64,000 bases of DNA, taken from assembly GCA_963691655.1 (NCBI GenBank), contig OY829326.1, forward strand, positions 71,789,235 through 71,853,234. Direction: 5' to 3'. Below, piece by piece: positions 44,301-54,891 of this stretch. Source of the stretch: Toxonevra muliebris (taxonomy: Eukaryota; Arthropoda; Insecta; Diptera; Pallopteridae). Each line of letters starts with the position of its first letter. The stretch's first letter is position 1. Position numbers and translations under genes: made by a program. A model generated the notes under the pieces. That model was not told the DNA's origin and made no database searches. It worked only from the letters and a program-made list of their open reading frames with translations.

Positions 44301-46706
44301 AGCATCAAAACCCTTGGTATGCTGTGGCTGCCACGTTTAGATCATTTTATATTTCGAATGGAGTTGTCTGGGGCAAAAACATCAACAAAAAGAAGTGTAC
44401 TATCCACCATCGCGCGATTATTTGACCCTTTAGGATTAATCACACCATTCTTAGTGTGCGGAAAATTAATCTTTAAATCAATTTGTTCGTTTAGGGAATC
44501 AAGAGAACACCAGTCTGCAGTAGGCTTAGATTGGGATGACCCACTGCCCCTATCAATTCAAAAACAGTGGGAACTGTTCATTAATAACTTGTCTACGCTT
44601 GGCATTTTGTCCGTTCCCAGATGGATCAATTACCATCCATATGAAGTCGCGTCGCTTCAACTTCACGCCTTTTGCGATGGATCTTTTAAAGCATATGCTG
44701 CCGCTACCTACCTTCGCATAAAATACACCAATGAAACTGTATCTACACACCTCCTTGCTGCTAAAAGTCGCGTTACCCCAATGAAACCACTCACCATTCC
44801 ACGAGTTGAACTCTGCGGTGCAGTATTAGCTACTCAGCTTGCCAACTGGGTGCATAGCCATTTACGCACTGATTTTCACATTACAACGCACTACTGGACA
44901 GACGCAGAAATCGTTCTGTATTGGATTCTCGGCGAACCAAACCGATGGAAAACCTACGTGGCTAATAGAGTTGGGGCAATACTACAAGCCAGTTCTCGAG
45001 ACCAATGGAACCACGTCAGCACGCTCGATAATCCTGCTGATTGTGCTACACGTGGTATGACAGTTGCACAGCTTTCAAAATTCGAACTGTGGTGGAAAGG
45101 CCCACCCTGGTTGACGCAATCCGAGGATGAGTGGCCAAAATTTAATCCATCGAAAATATTTAAGGACGCCGACGTTGAGGAATCGCCAAAGAAGGTGCAA
45201 ATCAATGTGGCTAGGTGTACTGATTCAATCATTTATCGATACTCGTCATTTGGACGGCTTCAACGAATAGTGGCATATTTGTTACGTTTTCTGACAAACG
45301 CTCGCACTATCATCAGTGAACGTCAAAGAGGACCAATCACTGTGCGTGAACTAAACCATAGCTGCTTACTAATCATAAAATTAGTACAACACGAAGAATT
45401 TCCTGCAGAAATTAATGCCATCTCCAAAAATAAACCCGTTCCTGCTTCGAGTAAGCTCAGCAGCTTGACACCGTGGATCGATAAAGACATTCTTCGCATA
45501 CGAGGCCGTCTCTCCCAAACCAGTTTGCCATTTAGGCAAAAACATCCTATCATCTTACCACGGGCTCACTTCATCACCCAATTGCTAATCAAGCAAGCTC
45601 ATTATACCACACTCCATGGAGGAGTACAACTAACACTCACATATCTTCGACAACAGTATTGGATATTGAGTGGTAGAAGAGCAGTTCGACAACAATTACA
45701 AGAATGCATAAAATGCTTTCGAAACAAGCCGCAAGCATCCAATCAATTAATGGGCGATCTACCGTTTCACCGAGTGAATCCTCCGAGTAAACCGTTTCTT
45801 GCCACCGGCATTGATTATGCTGGCCCCATCGAACTCAAGGCATCAAAATTCAGAGGGCACACAATTTACAAAGGCTACATTGCCATATTCATTTGCCTAG
45901 CCACAAAGTCGATTCATTTGGAAGCTGTCACTGGTTTAACAACGGAGCATTTTTATTGGGCACTTCAACGTTTCCTCGGACGACGCGGGATTTGTAAGGA
46001 TCTTTATAGTGACTGTGGGACAAACTTTGTTGGTGCCTGGAAAGTTCTTCAAACTAACCAACGTAAGTTTGCACTGGAAGTCGAAAAGGAGATTTTGCCG
46101 AAACTGGCAGCGCAGAGCATCCAGTGGCATTTTAATCCACCGCATTCACCAAACTTCGGTGGTCTTTGGGAAGTCAACGTGAAGTCCATAAAACACCATT
46201 TACGTCGCACCGTCGATACAAAACTAACCTACGAGGAGTTGTCTACTGTCCTCACACGCATCGAAGCCTGCCTGAACTCGAGACCTCTCTGCCCTTTGAC
46301 ATGCGACCCAGAAGACTTGTCCGTGTTGACTCCAGCACACTTTCTTACTGGTGAATCTCTGCTAGCCACTCCAGATGATTATGAAAATACCACGTCACTT
46401 TGTCATCACTACGCACAAATGCAGCGGATGCTTCATAGTTTCTGGTCCAGATGGACATCCGACTGGCTATCCCATCTCCAATCGCGCCCAAAATGGCGCA
46501 CAGAAGCACCTAATTTAGCCCTGAACGACTTAGTCATCGTCAAGGATGAACGCTTTCCACCAAAGGAATGGAATATAGGGCGAATCACAGATCTGCATCG
46601 GGGAGCCGACGATCTTGTGCGCGTGGTCACCGTCAAAACGCGACAAGGCACCTATAAACGGTCAATCTCTAAAATTTGTCGTCTACCCATTCCGAACTCG
46701 TCTTAA
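41316..46706 (+). CDS. gag-pol: BEL/Pao Gag-Pol polyprotein, 1796 residues
   Basis: One open frame with ATG in a good context (AAAATGCC) encodes the whole polyprotein. Gag occupies roughly residues 1-340 and contains the Pao-type Gag block (LPIPSFSGKFTEWPAFHDAF, FLKKAL). Cysteine/histidine knuckles lie at about 345-410 (CPLCHESHVLRRC, CLNCLGKTHTTSQC, CQQCGQRHH). The protease has its aspartate near 505 in ALVDQGSECTLIS, with Gln in place of the usual Ser/Thr after Asp. RT spans about 740-1000 with KVRIVFDAS and YVDD (932-935). RNase H follows with HAFCDGS (Asp about 1121) and WTDAEIVL. Integrase has an HHCC-like region (about 1410-1470) and acidic residues near 1500 (GIDYAGP), 1566 (YSDCGTNF) and 1619 (FGGLWEVNVKS). 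All key motifs are intact. No separate env. Confidence 0.95.
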   Translation: MPEEEGVSKATTSETSSLIALQYDRTDSLKQTLKNFKKDSASRKTKTYFEQRLSSIDELRTKFKKTHEVIVLSQSDKKEKYFTIPLVEVFEELFLEVYCNIKDAFDERFPTTTVNAPTSTLNLHANLAPVKLPQLPIPSFSGKFTEWPAFHDAFNRLIHSNDDLDEVQKFHFLKKALPSDVDLDIQRMSLTAANYEIAWDLCEKRYNNPRILFMHCMNSLYNLPNLSKERSVDIKSLLNTAKVCVNECNRLKVSISGSDHWLAYFLSTKLPSDTRKAWELHLGSQSTIPTFSDLEGFLNNRLIIIDVIENRSVNEGISHPSSESSTTLKKLVRKSHHSAIKTDTCPLCHESHVLRRCSKFLEKDCFVRKNLASQFKLCLNCLGKTHTTSQCTSARNCQQCGQRHHTLLHFPSSSFAHASNTPVTSCPLNTSIPSLSQTSKHLSSSSPTHTYSSNHIHQGPIVSLKSNRLTSAVSTSCGAVLLATALVTVQNEHTGQNLILRALVDQGSECTLISEHAAQALGLKRSTTSADIIGVGHNTSSQARFEVQFLIRSRIDPRFMLNINRAYILKSLTGLIPGQLIKPQAWSHLQDLTLADPHYYKPSKIDLILGADVYGHLVLPDIRTGHQDQPIAQRTHLGWVLLGQTNTTLLPSTTSSHSTTIRCHHSSVELSSIVQRYFDQDQVPLHQELTAEEQWCETFFKKTHTRQPDGRYVVRLPLKSHFDPSQTLGRSRQIALNRFHNLERKLQSKPQFREQYTQVMQEYFDLGQITPAVTTERQHAVVNIFNQPTTTSCVLPHHAVIKESSLTTKVRIVFDASCKTSNGKSLNDLLCIGPPLQNELPAVILNWRMHKYVFTADIQKMYRCINMNSEDVQYQRILWRDHNQDLREYCLTTVTFGTASAPYTAIRVIHQLADDEKVRYPLAEHILKSEIYVDDVLSGSHSVERAIELRDQVTATLQSAGMQLRKWCSNTTELLHGIGHEHLSSMDLIQFNNNISIKTLGMLWLPRLDHFIFRMELSGAKTSTKRSVLSTIARLFDPLGLITPFLVCGKLIFKSICSFRESREHQSAVGLDWDDPLPLSIQKQWELFINNLSTLGILSVPRWINYHPYEVASLQLHAFCDGSFKAYAAATYLRIKYTNETVSTHLLAAKSRVTPMKPLTIPRVELCGAVLATQLANWVHSHLRTDFHITTHYWTDAEIVLYWILGEPNRWKTYVANRVGAILQASSRDQWNHVSTLDNPADCATRGMTVAQLSKFELWWKGPPWLTQSEDEWPKFNPSKIFKDADVEESPKKVQINVARCTDSIIYRYSSFGRLQRIVAYLLRFLTNARTIISERQRGPITVRELNHSCLLIIKLVQHEEFPAEINAISKNKPVPASSKLSSLTPWIDKDILRIRGRLSQTSLPFRQKHPIILPRAHFITQLLIKQAHYTTLHGGVQLTLTYLRQQYWILSGRRAVRQQLQECIKCFRNKPQASNQLMGDLPFHRVNPPSKPFLATGIDYAGPIELKASKFRGHTIYKGYIAIFICLATKSIHLEAVTGLTTEHFYWALQRFLGRRGICKDLYSDCGTNFVGAWKVLQTNQRKFALEVEKEILPKLAAQSIQWHFNPPHSPNFGGLWEVNVKSIKHHLRRTVDTKLTYEELSTVLTRIEACLNSRPLCPLTCDPEDLSVLTPAHFLTGESLLATPDDYENTTSLCHHYAQMQRMLHSFWSRWTSDWLSHLQSRPKWRTEAPNLALNDLVIVKDERFPPKEWNIGRITDLHRGADDLVRVVTVKTRQGTYKRSISKICRLPIPNSS

Positions 46707-46915
46707 TCAACTTAATTAATTCTCTTTATTCACACGTCCGCAACGCCACTCACACATTACCAATCCAACGCTCAACATATGATTTCGCTCCATTCACTAC
46801 ACGAGAAGTTTTCTTTGGTAATTTTCTTGCTTCATGAAAAGAAAATCACCATTCCAGCATCTCCTGGCACATCTTGTCGTTTTCATCATGCTATGTCCCG
46901 CATTCGGTGGCGGCA
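46707..46915 (+). other. BEL 3' non-coding region with polypurine-like tract
   Basis: No coding frame after the polyprotein. The last bases before the LTR, ATTCGGTGGCGGCA (46902-46915), are a G-rich stretch in the position of the plus-strand primer, as in other BEL elements. Confidence 0.6.
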
Positions 46916-47341
46916 TGTACAGTTTGTGCGGTACCAGTCGTGAGAGAAATATAGAAATACATACATACACAAACTCCTCCCACAACTAACAGTAACAGCA
47001 GCAACATCAAGAGCGAGAGCGAAATGAAAAACACTAAAACAATTATGTGACCTTCAAAAGGGAGTAGAACTACAGTTAAGATCAGACGATTTTTTTCGTT
47101 TTGATTTGCTGTTGATCACAAGTTTTTACTTTTGACGTAAGATGGTTGGCATCGTGGCACGTGTGTGCGCTTTACTTTTTATTTTCAATTTCAACGTTTT
47201 TTCTATTGCTTAACCTAATAAATTATAAATTTGGAAATTTAGATTATTGTTTCATTGCGTGGAAGATTCCCTAAATAAATAAATAAAAGAACCTCGGAGC
47301 CCTGTGGCTCGTCATTGAGCTCACTCTACGGAGCTCACACA
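46916..47341 (+). repeat. BEL 3' LTR
   Basis: Same 426 bases as the 5' LTR, including TGTACAG and CTCACACA ends, followed directly by the CTTTT duplication. Confidence 0.95.
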
Positions 47342-47484
47342 CTTTTTAAAAACCTAACGAAATGTTTTTAATAACATAATTTTAATAAACTCAAACAAAA
47401 AAAAAAGAAATTGGTTTAACAATAAATAAACTAAAAGAATATTTTATCAAACCTAAAAATCGGCTTTTTTTGAGCGCGAGCATC

Positions 47485-47995
47485 AATAAACAGAATTTTC
47501 TTATTAGGAGCAATGCAAATCCGCAGGACATATTAGAGATGCCATTACATACGCAAGAGTGAAGTTTTAGTGCGTTTTACATGGCGACGGGATCATTGAA
47601 CCGTACTTCCTTAAAGATAAGACCATCGCCAAGGTTAATGCGGCGCGCCATCGCGAAATCGTGTAAAGTTGGCTTCTGCATAATGTCGCTACCTACGATC
47701 TGGAGACTATTGTTTTCAACAGGACGGCGTTATGGTCAACCGATCTAAAATAAACGATGGATTGAAGGAAATGTTAGATGATCGCTTGCGATGTGAAACC
47801 GCTTGATTATTTTCTTATTTTTTCTGAAGCCGCGTAGAGGCACTCGTCTATACTGATAAGCCAGCAACAATTGAGCACCTAGAGCACAGTATTTCATACA
47901 TTATAGGCGAAATACAGCCTAACGGTAGCGGGATAATGTCATAGAGTCCCACTTGTGTATGGCTGAGCGTGTATGCTAGTTGAAACCTGGTCTAA
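47485..47995 (+). pseudogene. Outer host element of the nest: transposase C-terminal part
   Basis: Directly after the Tc1 right end the earlier gene resumes: SNANPQDI, LEMPLHTQE, then through frameshifts FQQDGVMVNRS-like text (near 47715-47745), LKEMLDDRL, KPRREALVYTDKPATIEHLE and GEIQPN, ending in a weak VIESHLCMAERVC match. These are the core and C-terminal landmarks of the same superfamily as 38785-39249. Joining the two halves conceptually restores the order of motifs but not an intact frame, since several frameshifts and a gap of about 20 residues before YTDKPATIEH are present. Confidence 0.7.
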
Positions 47996-48596
47996 GCTCG
48001 CCGGAAAAATCTCGGACCGGACAAAAAAAAACCCTTTTGAATACCCAAAAAAATTATTGGCAGACGGACTAAAATTATAAACTTTATCAAATGCAAAACC
48101 CAAACTTGAGATAGCAATTACACGCTTCTCTTCTCTCCCCTACCCAACCATTCGAGAGATACTGTATCTCATCTCCATGCCCAACCAAAATTAAAGAACT
48201 AAGGCTCACATCATTATCTCACATTATTTAATTACTTACAATTTATTCATTTCACATAAAAAATTTCATTTTAATAAATTCCATAGCATAGACAGATAAA
48301 TCCATTTAATTTTTATAATAACCCAAATGTCGCAATCGAAATACTATAATTTTGTGTAGTACAAACACGCGGTAACCCTATAATCCGACCTTGCAATAAA
48401 AATATCAGTATCAAAAAAAAGAAATAACATATTTATACAAATAAAAAAACGGATCTTAAAAGAAAGAGAGTAGCATCAAAGTAAAGAGTAATAAGTAAAT
48501 CTCTGATAGAAGAAATTGATCAAAATCACTTACATGGTGAAAAGCTCCGATCGATGTCAGCAGGCGCCTGATGAGATGCGTCGGTGGTTAATTGGA
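47996..48596. other. Non-coding DNA
   Basis: AT-rich with no recognised gene. The 3' inverted end of the outer host element should lie in this area but was not identified. Confidence 0.4.
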
Positions 48597-48609
48597 TTTT
48601 ACCTATTTA

Positions 48610-49657
48610 GGTTAGGTTGGAGTGGCAGCCTTCTGCTTGAAAGCACACTTAAGCACAAATTAGGCTCATTGTGATACCACAGTGCGGCGCGACTCCCCCA
48701 TTTACGGAGTGGAGAACCATGAGGACTCCATAATGAATCTGGCTATGTCCTTAATATTTACGGATGATAGCTCGGACAGACTAGTGAAGAAAGGTGAACC
48801 CAGGAGTTTTAGTCTCCTCCTGGCCAGGGATGGGCATTCGCACATGAAATGAAGGACTGTTTCTTCCTCCTCCTCAAAGCCGCAGCCCCGACAGAAGTCA
48901 TTGAATGGCAGTCCAAGTCTTGCAGCATGTCTCCCCATTATGCAGTGTCCCGTGAGCACCGAAGTCGTTATGCTGATAAAGCTTCTGCTTAGGTTGAGTA
49001 GCTGTCTAGTACGTTTATTGTCCATAGTGGTCCATGTTAGCCTGGTAATACCACAGGTATGCTCCGCTACCCAGGATCTTTTTGCTTCCTCAAGGTAGTT
49101 TTGCTTAATGGCTAATTTAATAGACGTAAGAGGGACACCAATGGTGCAGGTAGGTGATATATCTGTAAGTTGCGAGCCCTGTTTTGCTAACTCGTCGGCA
49201 TTGCAGTTACCTGAAATATTCATATGTCCAGGCACCCAATATAGGTGGACCTGAGAGTGACTCGACAAAATGTTGAGTGAAGATCGGCAGTCGAGAACAA
49301 GCTTTGATGTAGTGAAAACACCGGCAAGGGACTTGATTGCTGCTTGGCTGTCCGTGTAGATGCGGATACTCGTATCGAATGAATCGTTGCGAATAAGCCA
49401 CTTGGACGCTTGATAGATAGCCATTACTTCCGCCTGAAAGACGCTGCAATGGTCAGGAAGTCGGAAAGAGAGTCTGAGATCTAGCTTACTAGAGAAGATG
49501 CCACAGCCGACTCTTTCCTCCGATTTGGATCCATCTGTATAGATGTCAATTAAATTGTCAGTGACCACCTCGTCATTAACCCATTCCTCTCTACTGGGGA
49601 TATGGGTGAAGAACGTGTGATTTAAATTAGGGGTAGAGCAAATGTAGTCTACGTTAG
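48610..49657 (-). mobile_element. 5'-truncated non-LTR retrotransposon (LINE)
   Basis: A 13-bp duplication TTTTACCTATTTA flanks the copy (48597-48609 and 49658-49670). On the minus strand it contains the C-terminal RNase H region of the second reading frame, a short 3' untranslated part and an end rich in CCAACCTAACC. There is no poly-A tail. Truncation at the 5' side and a target duplication of this size are what target-primed reverse transcription leaves. Confidence 0.85.
48702..49657 (-). pseudogene. LINE ORF2 C-terminal fragment: RNase H and zinc-knuckle region
   Basis: The frame is open from the truncation point (about 49650) to a stop near 48702, over 310 residues. RNase H motifs are in order: IYTDGSKSEERVGCGIF, FQAEVMAIYQA, IYTDSQAAIKSL and LYWVPGHMNISGNCNADELA, i.e. 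the D-E-D-D set is present. A cysteine-rich C-terminal motif follows: CRGCGFEEEEETVLHFMCEC and PSLARRRLKLLG. This arrangement belongs to the I/Jockey/R1-LOA groups of insect LINEs that keep an RNase H. I cannot fix the clade without alignment. The endonuclease and reverse transcriptase are missing because of truncation, so no autonomous activity is possible. Confidence 0.88.
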
Positions 49658-49670
49658 TTTTACCTATTTA

Positions 49671-52600
49671 CAAAAACAAAACCTTACGCTCAATTTAGGT
49701 GGTTAATAATTTCTCCCATTAAATAGACATTTTTATTCTTATTTACTTTTTCACCTTTTTCTTTTTGTTGGTGCTCTCGCTAAGCAAAAAAAAAAAATAA
49801 AAATGAATATTTCGATTGCACCTTAAATTTTAGATTTAATTTTAGATTTCTTCTTTTTTTCACTTTTTGTTGTTTTAGAATTTTAAATTAAACTTATACT
49901 AGGTAGATTTAAGATTTATGTCAGAAATTTAATATTAAAGTAGATTTAAGACTTAGTTAGAAATTTAATAAATGTTTAGGTAAATTTAAGATTTTTATAT
50001 CATGTTAAAATTTTTAGAATCTCAAATCCCTTTTTATTTTGTTCTTCGTATTAGAATAGAATGACTTGACTGGTAGTACGTTGAAGCGTCACGTGTTGCT
50101 ACAAAACATAGGTAATCTTGTAGAGATTTAGATTTAGATGGATTCAGTAGGATTGATGAATGACCGTACTAGTTTATATTGTATTGAGTTGTATTTTTAT
50201 CAAGTTGTATAACTAGAAATCCTAGGTTTTTATAAATTAATGATTATATACTGCACATATATAAAATTACTAGCAAAATCTCACCTTTTGGGAAAAAAAA
50301 CTGGATATAAAAAAATAAAAAATATCTTCAAGCCGTGGTTTTATATTGATTAAGCGCATGCGTGGTGTGGTGGATCAGCTATTCCAGGCCGAGGTTTATT
50401 CAGAATCTCAAATACACGTGGTTTAATATGGCCTTTTAGGGCTCCACCCCACACGATGTAAACTTTGCACAATTTAAACTAAGTTATGGTATATTTTTCA
50501 CAATTTAATTAAACAAATTATCTTAGTTTTTATTTTTAATTGTGTTTATTTTGAATGTAAATTAGTTTATACCAAAATCAAATATTTTTTTTTTCACTTA
50601 AGAATATTAGATCTATGAATACCACTTGTCTCGTTGAAATCCACAGAGCAAAAGAAAGAGTGTTTTAAGCGGAAATCCGGGTATACTTTCCGATAGATGA
50701 TTTTGCCTTTCAACACGTGTCGAAAGCATCGATCGACAACGTTTATCGAAATCGAAAATGCTCGTTAAGTCACAGCACAATACAACAGGGTGATATTTGG
50801 GTTAAACAAAAGGGTGAAAACAAAATTTAAATAAATGCATATTTTATAAAAATGGAAAATAAGATAAAACCAGAGAAATAATAAATCGCGCTCACAGTAA
50901 AGAAAAACTGGACTGATCGACTGGCTTTTTAGAAAAGTATACACGGTGGCCATATGCCATTAATAGTTATTAAACATTAAATGCTATGAAATTTGTTAGC
51001 TAATAAAATTATTTTTATGGTAATTTGATCAAATTTGGTGTATTTTGTGTTTTATTAAAAAAGCTGTAAGAAAACACCCTTTATTAAAATTTTTAAATAT
51101 GATGCGAACATATGCAATTATATCGAATAACTATAATTTCTAACTGAAAAATATCAACCGTAATTTCTGTGTTTAAAATAGAAAATATTAAAATTCCCTA
51201 GATAAAGCTTTACGGCTTCCACTTCATTTCATAAAGTATTCACTTTTCCTCCCTAAGCTTAAACAAAATTCCCGAAATTGACCACACTTGCCACCACATC
51301 ACGACAGTGCAAGTAACTATTATATTTTGGGTGTTGCTAATAAATCAATTGTAAATGTCAAAATTGTCACCAAACTAAAGACGCCATAATACCCAGTAAA
51401 GCACAATATTATAAACACCACCAGCACCAGCAGCAACGTTTTGGCGATGGTGGTGATGGTCATCAATGGTGAACGAAGCAAATAAATAATTCCAGAGGGA
51501 ATAATTTACTGAAAGAACAAACACACAACAAGCAACAAGCTACATATAAATGAAAAGGACATTTGAATTGGAAATGTGTGCAAAAATAAAAGAAACCAAA
51601 AAAGAAAAAAATTATGGAATTTCAGAAAAAAGATTTATTTCCTCAAATAAAGTTACTAATAAAGTAAAGCAGCTTATAGGAATGCTTGACCGCTCACAAA
51701 AAAAAAACCTCGAGGAGTTATAAGGATATATGAGAAGTAGAAATCGAATACAAAGAAATCGTTGTTGCGCTGAATGGTGAACAAATCTAATTATTTATTA
51801 TTATTAATATATGTAGATGCATACGACTCACTCATACCAAGTCTTTGAAAACCGAAACAATTGCGTAGAGAACAATGAATCCTGCAGCACTGCAGGATAT
51901 CATCGATAAAGAAATCTTCTTTGAAGACTGCTATAAATTCTCATAAATGCATAAATTTTCACAGCCATTCTTCGGACATTTTCGTATGCTATATAAAGAA
52001 AAAACCTTAACCAAAAATTTTATCATTACAAATAAATACAGAAATTTTTGTAGCAATTTCACATACTGTACTGTGTAGAACAAATAAAGAACAACAACAA
52101 AAAAGATATGCACCTCCACACATAAATCTCTTCTGGCACATTTAATGTGTGCAGCAACAGCAAAATCACCACCAACAACAACAAACAGCAAACCAGCAAT
52201 AGCAATTATATGCAATTTATTCTTAAGACACTATAAAATAAGTAGAATTGCCCACCCCTGTAAATAGTAGACAAAAAAAAATGAAACGTTTTCTTTCCAT
52301 TTTAATTTCACTTTTTAAAGGATAAACTTTGAAGAAGAAGAAGATGAAATTGTAAATGAATTGCTGAATGACATGACAATTGAAACAAAAATTCTCTTAG
52401 GAACTTTCAGCAGCCAAAGGAAAATAACAATTGAAATAGAATTTGCAAAGGATGCAGCTAGTATTATGCATCATGTCTATCTCTCTCTTTCTCTCTCTCT
52501 ACTTATATATATATATGTATAGAAGAATCCTTTTTTCTACTATTTTCTGAAAATTAAAATGAGCTCCACAACAAGTTCTCATATATCACATTCACATAAA

Positions 52601-53336
52601 CAAGTTATATCCTTGCAGCAGCACTAGCAATTTTGTTATCCTTGCATGCAGTTTTTGTGTTGTTGGTCGTTATCGCACAGGACCTCGAAGAAAACTTCTG
52701 CTGCTCCTACTTTATAGCTTTTTTTGTGTGCTTTGAGTGTCCTGTAGAAAAGCCACAGATAAGTTTATTTATTTCTTCACATAGTGTAGAGTGAGTGAGT
52801 GAGAAAGTTTTATAGAATAGAGTAGGAAGAATGTAGTATAAAAAAAAATTGTTAAAATGTTCACAAATATTTTTGAACTGTTTGCAATTGTGTTCTTTTG
52901 GGTGAGTGCAGTTTCTTGTTGCTGATTTAAAAGTAAAAAGAAATTGTTTAAACAGAATAAAAAATTAGTGAGCTACAGTGGTCATATTTCACAAAAGAAT
53001 TAATTGAAAACTAATCAAGGAACAATTTAACCAGCAATTTTAAACCAATTTAAAATCAACAAATCATGCATATTTATCTTAAGTCTTTACCAGAGGTTAA
53101 AAACGGCTTCAATGACAAAAAAAAAAAATGTAAAAAGAAATGACTGAGATTTTATTCCTTCCATAGGGACAGAACCAGTAACTGTTACTAGGAGGAAAGT
53201 ATTCTTGAATCAAATGTCCAAGTGATGTATGAAAAAATTATGTTGTCTATTGTCAGTGGTCGCATTTGGCACAGGTGAAGTTTTAGGAACAATGTTTGCG
53301 ATATATTTAAAAATCAAATTGTCTGTATGCAAGGAT
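49671..53336. other. Gene-free stretch with simple repeats
   Basis: Contains AC/CAG triplets near 51418-51470, an AACAACAAC run near 52090-52195, a CT/TA tract near 52476-52520, and AT-rich sequence. Open frames are minus-strand, short and biased. The composition is like long introns of developmental genes in flies, but no exon was found. Confidence 0.5.
52476..52520. repeat. CT microsatellite followed by TA/GTAT tract
   Basis: TCTATCTCTCTCTTTCTCTC then ACTTATATATATATATGTAT. Simple repeat. Confidence 0.8.
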
Positions 53337-53400
53337 TAGGTTAAGTTAGAGTGGCTGTCAAAAGGACACACTTAGGCCTGAACGAGCCGATCAGGAAAAT
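53337..53400 (-). repeat. Possible LINE 3' tail fragment
   Basis: GGATTAGGTTAAGTTAGAGT GGCTGTC followed by GGACACACTTAGGCC resembles the end of the LINE at 48610-48670 (GGTTAGGTTGGAGTGGCAGCC, AGCACACTTAAGC). It looks like a diverged or severely truncated relative in the same orientation. Confidence 0.4.
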
Positions 53401-53723
53401 CATTTTTCGAAGATCAATCGGAAACATCTCAAGGTCAGCTCCGGAGAACTACAAATATTTCTTAACTGCATCAAAGGGAACTGAAACGATAAACTCGAAA
53501 TTACTTGATATGTTATCAGATTTCTTTGGGAATCAATTACAATGCAAACTAAAACCTTCGTTGAACAAGTTTCCTTCTCTCACATTATTTTGACTTTTAA
53601 AGTTTCGATTCCATATTCGAAATCTACAGCTCAAAAAATTCCCGACAACAATATTTTAAATGAATAAAACAGATCCGTCGAAATCTTAGTCGATTGAATT
53701 AACATTAGAAAGTAAGTCTGAAA

Positions 53724-54891
53724 CAGGGATGCCAACTCATTTTTTCTGTCTCCCCGATTGCCCTCGAGAAATTCCCCGATTTTCAATCAAATTCGCAGCA
53801 CCGGTATAATTTTATATTATAATAGCGACATACGCTTAAAATTGATCAAGGTTAATGTTATTTTAATGCGCTCTAGAACTGGTAGGTTACTAATAATAAG
53901 GTACTTTCTGACTCCGGAATTCTTTTGACACATGGGGGATTTCGTCTCCAGGGAACCCACTCTTAAAATCGATTGAGCTCAAATGAATTCGGGGTACCGA
54001 GTTACTCGACGTTCATTTTGATAGATAAACACTTAAAGTAAAATACATGGGCTTTCTTTTGACCCAAATAAAAACAAAAAATGTTTTCTATTGTTCACCT
54101 TTTGAAAACAAAGTCTAAACTATTTTTGATTTTGAAAAAAATTTTCGAAAGATTAAATAAAAAACTTGTTCGATAAAAATTTCCAAATGCAATAGGTGAT
54201 TAGTTACATGAATTCCAAAACAGGGGCTGTTTGACCAAAATATTTAAATTCTACCGCCTTCTAACTACTCGAATTTTGGCGGACAGACAAAATTAGTTTT
54301 TCAAAAATTGGACTTTTGTCGAAAGTACAACGTTGCAAATTGAGGAAAAAATTGACCAAACTTTTTATCTATAAACGGACCTTCCTCCCGCCCAATACGA
54401 CCGAGAGGTGCATCTGCATAACGCACAGATCGGTGATCAGGAGGTGCTGGACGAAGGCATAGCTAAGCCTTTCTGAACAGCTGAAAGTGATGCCGAAGCG
54501 CTTCGCGACTGCTTTGGCCTGACTGTCACTCTCCGCTATAATCGTCTACATCTACGAAAGCACTTCGAGTTTCTCTCTGAGATTTTTACAAAATACTTTT
54601 GAAATATAATACCTTCAAATTTCACACTTTTTTAAAAATCGATTTCTCCAAACCATGAAAGTGCAGTGCTCTCTTAAGAAGAGATGAAGATTATAAGACC
54701 CAATATATGAAGTATTGCAAAAGTTAAACAATTTACATTACATAAAATTTGACAAAAAATATCTTACAGACTTTATTGACTAAAAGCTGAGCTGTTCCAA
54801 ATTCCCTGCAAAAAACAGGTCGTTCCCCGATTCCCCGTACTAAGTAAAATTCCCCACAAATCAGGGAATTCCCCGCAAGTTAGTATCGCTG
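53724..54891. mobile_element. Non-autonomous hAT-type element, third family
   Basis: GTCTGAAA flanks both sides perfectly (53716-53723 and 54892-54899). Ends are CAGGGATGCCAAC on the left and, reverse-complemented, CAGCGATACTAAC on the right. Subterminal TTCCCCG-type words (CCCCGATT, ATTCCCCG, TTCCCCACAAAT, TTCCCCGCAAG) are repeated at both ends. No transposase frame was found. The middle includes a GC-rich block (54380-54560) unlike the rest. Confidence 0.85.

Larger units (their letters stand above)
40718..47341 (+). mobile_element. Full-length BEL/Pao LTR retrotransposon
   Basis: Two 426-bp LTRs (TGTACAGTTTG...GAGCTCACACA) flank a 5.77-kb interior with one Gag-Pol frame. A 5-bp duplication CTTTT borders the element (40713-40717 and 47342-47346). 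A tRNA-Ile-like primer site follows the left LTR and a purine-rich stretch precedes the right one. Domain order Gag, protease, RT, RNase H, integrase, with integrase last and no envelope frame, is that of BEL/Pao. By eye the LTRs are identical and the coding frame is uninterrupted, so it inserted recently. It replicates through a cytoplasmic particle and cDNA integration. Confidence 0.95.
39250..47482 (+). mobile_element. Tc1-type transposon, split by the BEL retrotransposon
   Basis: Left end CACTCACGCTC then ATAAAAAAAAGCCG. Right end, reverse-complemented from 47482, TGCTCGCGCTC then AAAAAAAGCCG. A TA target stands at 39248-39249. The right TA has decayed to TC (47483-47484). Without the BEL insert the element is about 1.6 kb, the usual Tc1 length. 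It lies inside the transposase of the 38785/47485 relic, so it is younger than that, and it is older than the BEL. Confidence 0.85.

Noticed and set aside
41297..46651. Many frames overlapping the BEL polyprotein on both strands
   Set aside because: They are shadows of the 1796-codon frame, which contains all the recognised motifs.
46707..46915. An envelope gene that would make the BEL element an endogenous retrovirus
   Set aside because: Only about 200 bases separate the polyprotein stop and the 3' LTR. No frame is present.
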